Shown: positions 28,590 to 33,039 of the stretch, in pieces
Layout: each line of letters starts with the position of its first letter
How positions within the stretch are numbered: position 1 is the first letter of the stretch
Assembly (NCBI GenBank): GCA_019694345.1
Contig: JAIBCA010000046.1
Coordinates: 1 to 33,039 of the forward strand
Direction of reading: 5' to 3'
Length of the DNA: 33,039 nt
From: Pyrinomonadaceae bacterium
GTDB lineage: Bacteria; Acidobacteriota; Blastocatellia; Pyrinomonadales; Pyrinomonadaceae
The notes under the pieces: generated by a model
The model's database searches: none
The model's input: only the letters and a program-made list of their open reading frames with translations
What the model was told of the DNA's origin: nothing
Translations under genes and position numbers: made by a program

Positions 28590-30644
28590 ATGACCTATTT
28601 TGGAGCGTTGACCCTGACCCAATGGGTAAAATCAGTTTCGGTGAGCGTCACTTTGCTGTTGGGCATTACGTTTGCAAGCTTCTGGCAGGCCTTCGCCGCC
28701 CCCGAGAGGTTAGTTGGAGAGATCCGGTCGCCGCCGGCCATTCTGCGAAAGTATATGCCGCAAGGCGCAAGTGCGGTGCTGATATGCGTTGGTCGATCTC
28801 TCAATGGACCGTCGGCCGAATGGGTACCAAAGAACGAACAGATCCTCGGTGCGTTCACAAATGGATTTGATAAACCCGAGATCAAGTTCGAGTTCAACCT
28901 GCCGATCGCGCCGCAATGTCAAAGTGTAGATCTTGACAATAACGGCAGGCAGGATACCGGTGTAATGGTATTCAAGGCGGTCGGCAGTATCCGTCTTTTT
29001 GGCGACGATTATCTCGAACAGCTTGAACAAGATACAGGCATTGGCTCGATCAATTATGACCCGAAGGCACGCACAATGAGTTCTGGAATGTTGTTGATCT
29101 TTTCGCCTGACGCGAACCAGAGGATCTCTTCCGGGTTCGGCAGTGACAAGCGGCTTTTTACCAAAGATGACCCGACCGTCGCTCTCCCTTCAGGATATTC
29201 GCTTATGCGGATTTCCAAGGAGGGAAAGATCGACTTTGATCAGTCCGCGGTACTTCGGATTGAGATTGACCCGCAGGAGGAAGCGAAGAATCCTGACTTT
29301 TCAAATCAGACGATCCTTGAGAGTTTCAATTCCCTGATCGATCTATTGAAGGAAAGATACGCTTATACAGACCTCCGGAAGATCGATTGGGACAAGAAAC
29401 GTGTCCAGTATCTGGACCGCGTCAAAGAGGCAGATCGAACCAATGATCTAGCGGAATATTACTCGCTTTTGTACGATTTTGCTGCTCGGATTATGGATGG
29501 ACATGTTCAAGTCATAAGCTACGATCCAAAGATCGTCTCCAAACGTCGAGATAACTTTGTCAAAGAAGTCGAGGGCGACCTCGGATTCAGGATGATCCGC
29601 TATACCGACGGTCGATTCATGATCTACTCCGTATCCGACGACTCGTCAGCGAAGAAAGCGGGCATTTCCACAGGCTCTGAGATAATTCGAATCAACGGAA
29701 TGGATCCAATGTCGCACCTGGATTCACGGCCGAGGATGGGATTTTTCGGTTCGGAAGGGCGTGCGACACAGGTGGCTCTGGTTTTTGGCGCAAGGTTTCG
29801 ACTTGGAACTTCGGTGACCGTCGAATACAAACGTGCTGGGGAAAATGAGGTTCGCTACACGAATCTTGTGGCTACAAAGGTCGCTGAGCCCAAGGACCTT
29901 CCGAGCATGCCGCCATTGGCAAACCGACAGACGCCGTTCGAGATCAGGGAAATTGGCGAAGACGGGAAGTACGGCTACGTCCGATGGCCGAACTTCTCGA
30001 ACATCCCGTACTTCATGGCCGGTTTCGAAACTTTCCTCAGTATGTCGTATGGGAAGCCGGGAATTGTAATTGATATGCGCGGCAATACTGGGGGGCTGAT
30101 GGGTATGTTCTACACGATGGCCTCGTTCATGTTCACACGAGAAAAGCCAGCGACGATGGATTGGCTCGATATGTATGCATACAATGATGTAACGCATCGT
30201 TTCGAAAAAGAGTCAGATGAAAGCTTAAAAAAGCTCTGGTCGCCTATACCGGAGATAGCGTTCAAGGGCGAAGTTGTCGTTTTGGTTGACGGCGAATCAG
30301 CAAGCTCGGGCGAGTTCTTCCCGCAGTTCCTTCAGAAAAGCGGACGAGCGACCGTTATTTCGGATGCATACACAGACGGGGCCGGCGGATCGCTTCGTAT
30401 GGCATTGTTGCCGGGTAAAATGAGTTTCACATATACCGGCGGCCAATCGTTCTACGCAGGTACAAGAGAAGTGAATCTCGAGGGCAAGGGCGTTACTCCT
30501 GACATCCGAGTGCCGATAAACGACGAATATGTTAACCGTCGAATGAGTGGCGAAGATGTAGTTCTTAAGGCTGCAGTCGATTATTTGGACGGCCGCAGCC
30601 GACCTGCGAATGGTGCTGCAGCGAGCGGCAAACCGCTCCCTTAG
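28590..30644 (+). CDS. secreted S41-family (CtpA/tricorn-like) peptidase
   Basis: From ATG 28590 the 684-residue protein begins with a signal peptide (SVSVTLLLGITFASFWQAFA). A PDZ-like segment lies near 350-420 (SAKKAGISTGSEIIRINGMD). The S41 peptidase domain lies near 450-660, with YVRWPNFS, GIVIDMRGNTGG and GESASSGEF, where S572 is the likely nucleophile. The GKG segment that carries the general-base Lys in CtpA reads TDGAGGS here, so the Lys is not in its usual place; the enzyme may use another arrangement, as in tricorn/IRBP-like members. The N-terminal 300 residues are not recognised. Starts at 28512 (GTG) or 28581 are also in frame; none has a clear RBS. Confidence 0.85.
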   Translation: MTYFGALTLTQWVKSVSVSVTLLLGITFASFWQAFAAPERLVGEIRSPPAILRKYMPQGASAVLICVGRSLNGPSAEWVPKNEQILGAFTNGFDKPEIKFEFNLPIAPQCQSVDLDNNGRQDTGVMVFKAVGSIRLFGDDYLEQLEQDTGIGSINYDPKARTMSSGMLLIFSPDANQRISSGFGSDKRLFTKDDPTVALPSGYSLMRISKEGKIDFDQSAVLRIEIDPQEEAKNPDFSNQTILESFNSLIDLLKERYAYTDLRKIDWDKKRVQYLDRVKEADRTNDLAEYYSLLYDFAARIMDGHVQVISYDPKIVSKRRDNFVKEVEGDLGFRMIRYTDGRFMIYSVSDDSSAKKAGISTGSEIIRINGMDPMSHLDSRPRMGFFGSEGRATQVALVFGARFRLGTSVTVEYKRAGENEVRYTNLVATKVAEPKDLPSMPPLANRQTPFEIREIGEDGKYGYVRWPNFSNIPYFMAGFETFLSMSYGKPGIVIDMRGNTGGLMGMFYTMASFMFTREKPATMDWLDMYAYNDVTHRFEKESDESLKKLWSPIPEIAFKGEVVVLVDGESASSGEFFPQFLQKSGRATVISDAYTDGAGGSLRMALLPGKMSFTYTGGQSFYAGTREVNLEGKGVTPDIRVPINDEYVNRRMSGEDVVLKAAVDYLDGRSRPANGAAASGKPLP

Positions 30645-30722
30645 TGTGCTTGCGCTCGCTCAAATAGCAGTGTATTTGGCAATCGCAATTGCGATAATAG
30701 TTAATGAGGTGGTAGTAGAAAA

Positions 30723-31643
30723 ATGAGAATCGACTTTCCTTGGAGTGTTGGAGTGCTAGTGCTCCTGCTTTTCATATCTTCGGGAAATGCCCTATCACAA
30801 TGTCCTACTGGTACGAACCTGATCCTAAATCCTGATGCCGAAGCGGACCAGGGCTTGTCAGGGGACGTTGATCACAACGTGGTCGAGTGGATCGATACGC
30901 CATCCGGTTTTTTTGGACAGTTTACAGTAATTCCGTATGGTACCAACGGCGGCTTTCCGACGGCCGGGTCGCCGGGCCCTCCGGATCGCGGGAACTACTT
31001 TTTTTCGGGCGGCCCGGCAAGTGCCGATTCGTTCGCTTACCAAGAATATGATATTCCTTCAGATTGTTTTGCTCTTATCGATGCCGGTATGATCCGGTTT
31101 TCCAATTCCGGTTGGTTTGGCGGAAAAGGGGGACAAGCGGACCGGGCAGAGCTGCGCGCAGAATTTTTCAACGCGAATTCGAACGTGATTGGGACGTCGG
31201 ATGTCGGCGCAATCACGGCAATAGATCGCAATAACACGACCGGCCTTATCTTCAAAACAACCGGAGATGAATTACCGCCAACCACCCGAAGGATCAAGTT
31301 CACTTTGTTCATGACTCAGAGCAGCGGCCCCAATGACGGATATGCGGACAACCTGAACTTTAGTATGTCAACAGTGACCGCTGCCTCTGTCACAATTTCG
31401 GGGCGTGTGGTCAATTCCGATGGGGGAGCGGTTCGTGGTGCGATAGTTTCGTTAACTGGCTCCGACGGGCTCTCGCGCACTTCGAGAACCAACGCTTTTG
31501 GCTATTTCAGATTTCAAGAAATTGAGGCGGGACAATCGGTTTTGCTGAATGTCCGTGCCAAGGGCAAAATTTTTGAACCGAACTCGACTTTGCTAAATAT
31601 CCAAGATGAAATAAGCGGCCTGGAATTTAGATCGGTCAACTGA
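30723..31643 (+). CDS. secreted protein with C-terminal carboxypeptidase-regulatory-like domain
   Basis: The 306-residue product has a signal peptide (VGVLVLLLFISSGNALSQ). The N-terminal region (about 25-215) begins CPTGTNLILNPDAEA, a pattern seen in secreted carbohydrate-binding-like jelly-roll domains. The C-terminal domain (about 220-306) is a CarboxypepD_reg-like beta sandwich: VTISGRVVNSDGGAVRGAIV and TNAFGYFRFQEIEAGQSV. GAGGTGG precedes the ATG. It is likely a surface or secreted binding protein; the ligand is unknown. Confidence 0.78.
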   Translation: MRIDFPWSVGVLVLLLFISSGNALSQCPTGTNLILNPDAEADQGLSGDVDHNVVEWIDTPSGFFGQFTVIPYGTNGGFPTAGSPGPPDRGNYFFSGGPASADSFAYQEYDIPSDCFALIDAGMIRFSNSGWFGGKGGQADRAELRAEFFNANSNVIGTSDVGAITAIDRNNTTGLIFKTTGDELPPTTRRIKFTLFMTQSSGPNDGYADNLNFSMSTVTAASVTISGRVVNSDGGAVRGAIVSLTGSDGLSRTSRTNAFGYFRFQEIEAGQSVLLNVRAKGKIFEPNSTLLNIQDEISGLEFRSVN

Positions 31644-31738
31644 GAAACTTTCGGATCTACGAAAATTTGTATAAACAAGAAGGCAACTTATACCCAATAC
31701 GACCTCGGTCTGATATGTACTCAAAATAAGGAGAAAGT

Positions 31739-32140
31739 ATGAAAAAACACTTGTTAATCGCCGCACTGATATTCGCAGTTGTCGGTATTGTCTCGGTCTC
31801 GTCCGCTTCGGCACAGAGAAAGGTAAATGTCCGGTTCAAGCCGGGAACCTCTTCAGCGACCTACTCAGGTACGGTTGCCGGTTATGCATATGTTGATTAC
31901 GTTTTTACCGCAAAAGCGGGGCAGCAGATCCACGCGCTTCTTGACGGCAATAACAAGGCCATACTCGGCGTGATGCGAAATGGCCTAAGGATCGCGGAAG
32001 ACTCGGTTGAAACTCGAGAGTATTCGGGCGAACTGCCATCGAATGGAACTTACATTGTCCGTGTCGGGATGATGAGGGCAGACGCCAGGAGAACTAAATC
32101 GGCAATTCGCTATTCGCTTGAGATCAGTATTACCGACTGA
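31739..32140 (+). CDS. PliG-like inhibitor of g-type lysozyme
   Basis: This 133-residue secreted protein has a signal peptide ending SVSSASAQ. The mature part matches the PliG family recalled from enterobacteria: KVNVRFKPGTSSATYSGTV, GYAYVDYVFTAKAGQQIH, a middle turn, then LPSNGTYIVRVGMMRADARR and a final strand SLEISI. PliG proteins are periplasmic and inhibit goose-type lysozyme, protecting peptidoglycan. GGAG precedes the ATG and a strong terminator follows at 32175. A decayed copy lies at 26446-26846, and a PliI-like gene at 24165. The family call is by motif memory; activity would depend on loop residues not checked here. Confidence 0.75.
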   Translation: MKKHLLIAALIFAVVGIVSVSSASAQRKVNVRFKPGTSSATYSGTVAGYAYVDYVFTAKAGQQIHALLDGNNKAILGVMRNGLRIAEDSVETREYSGELPSNGTYIVRVGMMRADARRTKSAIRYSLEISITD

Positions 32141-32174
32141 TCCGGATTTTGAAGGTCACGGTTTATTTGACCTG

Positions 32175-32213
32175 CGCTGATTGGCAAATGCCTTTGCCAG
32201 TCAGCGTTTTTTT
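32175..32213 (+). terminator. strong intrinsic terminator after PliG-like gene
   Basis: Bases 32175-32188 and 32193-32206 pair over 14 positions (one T-G wobble) around a TGCC loop, followed by seven T (32207-32213). This is a textbook intrinsic terminator 35 bases after the stop. Confidence 0.92.
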
Positions 32214-32490
32214 CAGTCGGCCATTCATTTTTCTGTCGGGATGTTTTCTTGCCGAAGTGGAAGCCATGGGCCGCGAAGGTCAAAGTGAAAAGGTTCGAAC
32301 TAAATGTGACAGACGAAGGCAAATAGCATCCTTGCAAACAAGTTCGGATTTTCGGGAAACCCGAAGGCCCGGCTTAGAAGAAACCACTGTCTACCAAACT
32401 GATCGCATACCAGTCTTCACATTTCCTATGTCCGATGATCAGAGTGGATAAAACCCGACAGTCAGTTCTCTGCCTATTTGAGGACGTCCT
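32214..32490. other. intergenic stretch, nothing recognised
   Basis: Between the terminator and the convergent membrane-protein gene no feature is recognised. The plus-strand open frame through here begins before the terminator and has no family resemblance. Confidence 0.4.
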
Positions 32491-33039
32491 TCAATGCGTT
32501 CCCCATCCCGTGATACTACCCAATGACTCGCCAAGCGCTGTCGCGAAGAGTATCGTCATCGCGATCAGGATATAAACGACTCCTAGGATCAATTGCTTCA
32601 GAACAAGCTTAAGCCCCGTCTCCCTGAAGAGCCTGTATGTAAAAAAGATCGAATAGCCCAGGTAGATGACCAAATCTAAAAGCAACACCAAAATCGGCAT
32701 TTGGGATGACCAATCCATAAATGGCCCAAACAGAATCCGGACGAGGAGGGTTAAAATAAAAACCTGACCGGTAAAGTAGATCGCAGCGACCACATTTTCT
32801 GCGGCATTTAGCTCGGACGATCGAAATATCACCCGCCAGCACAATCCCCAAAAACCAACCGACATAAGATCGACCAGTTGGGTCTTTAGGTCCGAACCTC
32901 CGGTCAAAAAGGTCGTCTCGCTACCGGTAATCGTGTGAATTATCGATGCGACGAAGATCCGCAACACGAACGAGTAGAAAAAATACTTGAACGGCGCCAC
33001 ATATCCGACCCGTTTCCCATCCAGGAAACCGCGAACGAA
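32491..33039 (-). CDS. DUF3667-like membrane protein, 5' end outside window
   Basis: The frame is open to the right edge; residues FVRGFLDGKRVGYVAPFKYFF at the edge match the conserved start region of DUF3667 proteins (R-x-F-L-x-G-K-R-x-x-Y-x-x-P). About four membrane helices follow. A GTG at 33000 could start a shorter 169-residue version, but the motif just upstream argues that the true start is beyond the window. Function of the family is not known. Confidence 0.7.
   Translation of the reverse strand, partial: FVRGFLDGKRVGYVAPFKYFFYSFVLRIFVASIIHTITGSETTFLTGGSDLKTQLVDLMSVGFWGLCWRVIFRSSELNAAENVVAAIYFTGQVFILTLLVRILFGPFMDWSSQMPILVLLLDLVIYLGYSIFFTYRLFRETGLKLVLKQLILGVVYILIAMTILFATALGESLGSITGWGTH

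Overview
The window looks like chromosomal DNA of a soil-type Acidobacteriota, probably near Blastocatellia/Pyrinomonadaceae. The hints are the propeller-type sensor kinase, a DUF7009 protein, many secreted small-domain proteins, and the fused Rieske/cytochrome b/multihaem c gene style. This placement is inference from gene content only.

Left part (1-19.5 kb) is an anaerobic respiration block. On the + strand are a Crp/Fnr-type regulator, a DUF7009 protein, a cupin gene broken by an in-frame TGA, a di-iron RIC/ScdA repair protein, a YwiC-like membrane protein and a PLP-dependent decarboxylase. Facing them on the - strand is a long, tightly spaced gene row: moaA, a GltD-like FAD/NAD/Fe-S oxidoreductase, a Rieske protein, cytochrome b, a seven-haem cytochrome c, a Tat-exported NarG/NxrA-type molybdenum subunit, a four-helix membrane protein, the NarH/NxrB-type Fe-S subunit, a lipoprotein haem-b gamma subunit (EBDH-gamma/NxrC type), and a hemerythrin-TorD/NarJ fusion chaperone. 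There is no NarI. Electrons most likely pass quinol -> Rieske/cyt b -> cyt c -> gamma -> beta -> alpha, with the active site outside the cytoplasmic membrane. The sequence cannot decide between nitrate reduction and nitrite oxidation; RIC and the Fnr-like boxes favour nitrate/NO-related respiration. Five similar palindromes (consensus TATGAY-N4-RTCATA) sit upstream of the regulator, DUF7009, ric, the GltD-like gene and moaA, suggesting one Crp/Fnr regulon.

At 19474-19518 lies the exact 3' part of a tRNA-Pro(GGG), starting at the anticodon loop and followed by a terminator hairpin. This is the usual footprint of an attachment site, so the respiratory block to its left may be a tRNA-integrated island whose other end is outside the window.

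Right part (20.2-33 kb) is a two-component system (10-bladed propeller histidine kinase plus NarL-type regulator) followed by secreted proteins: a PliI-like lysozyme inhibitor lipoprotein, a small membrane protein, a betagamma-crystallin protein with mirror-symmetric domain order, a decayed PliG-like gene, a META/beta-lactamase-fold serine hydrolase, an S41 peptidase, a carboxypeptidase-regulatory-like protein, an intact PliG-like lysozyme inhibitor with a strong terminator, and a DUF3667-like membrane protein cut by the right edge. The lysozyme inhibitors suggest an envelope-protection theme.
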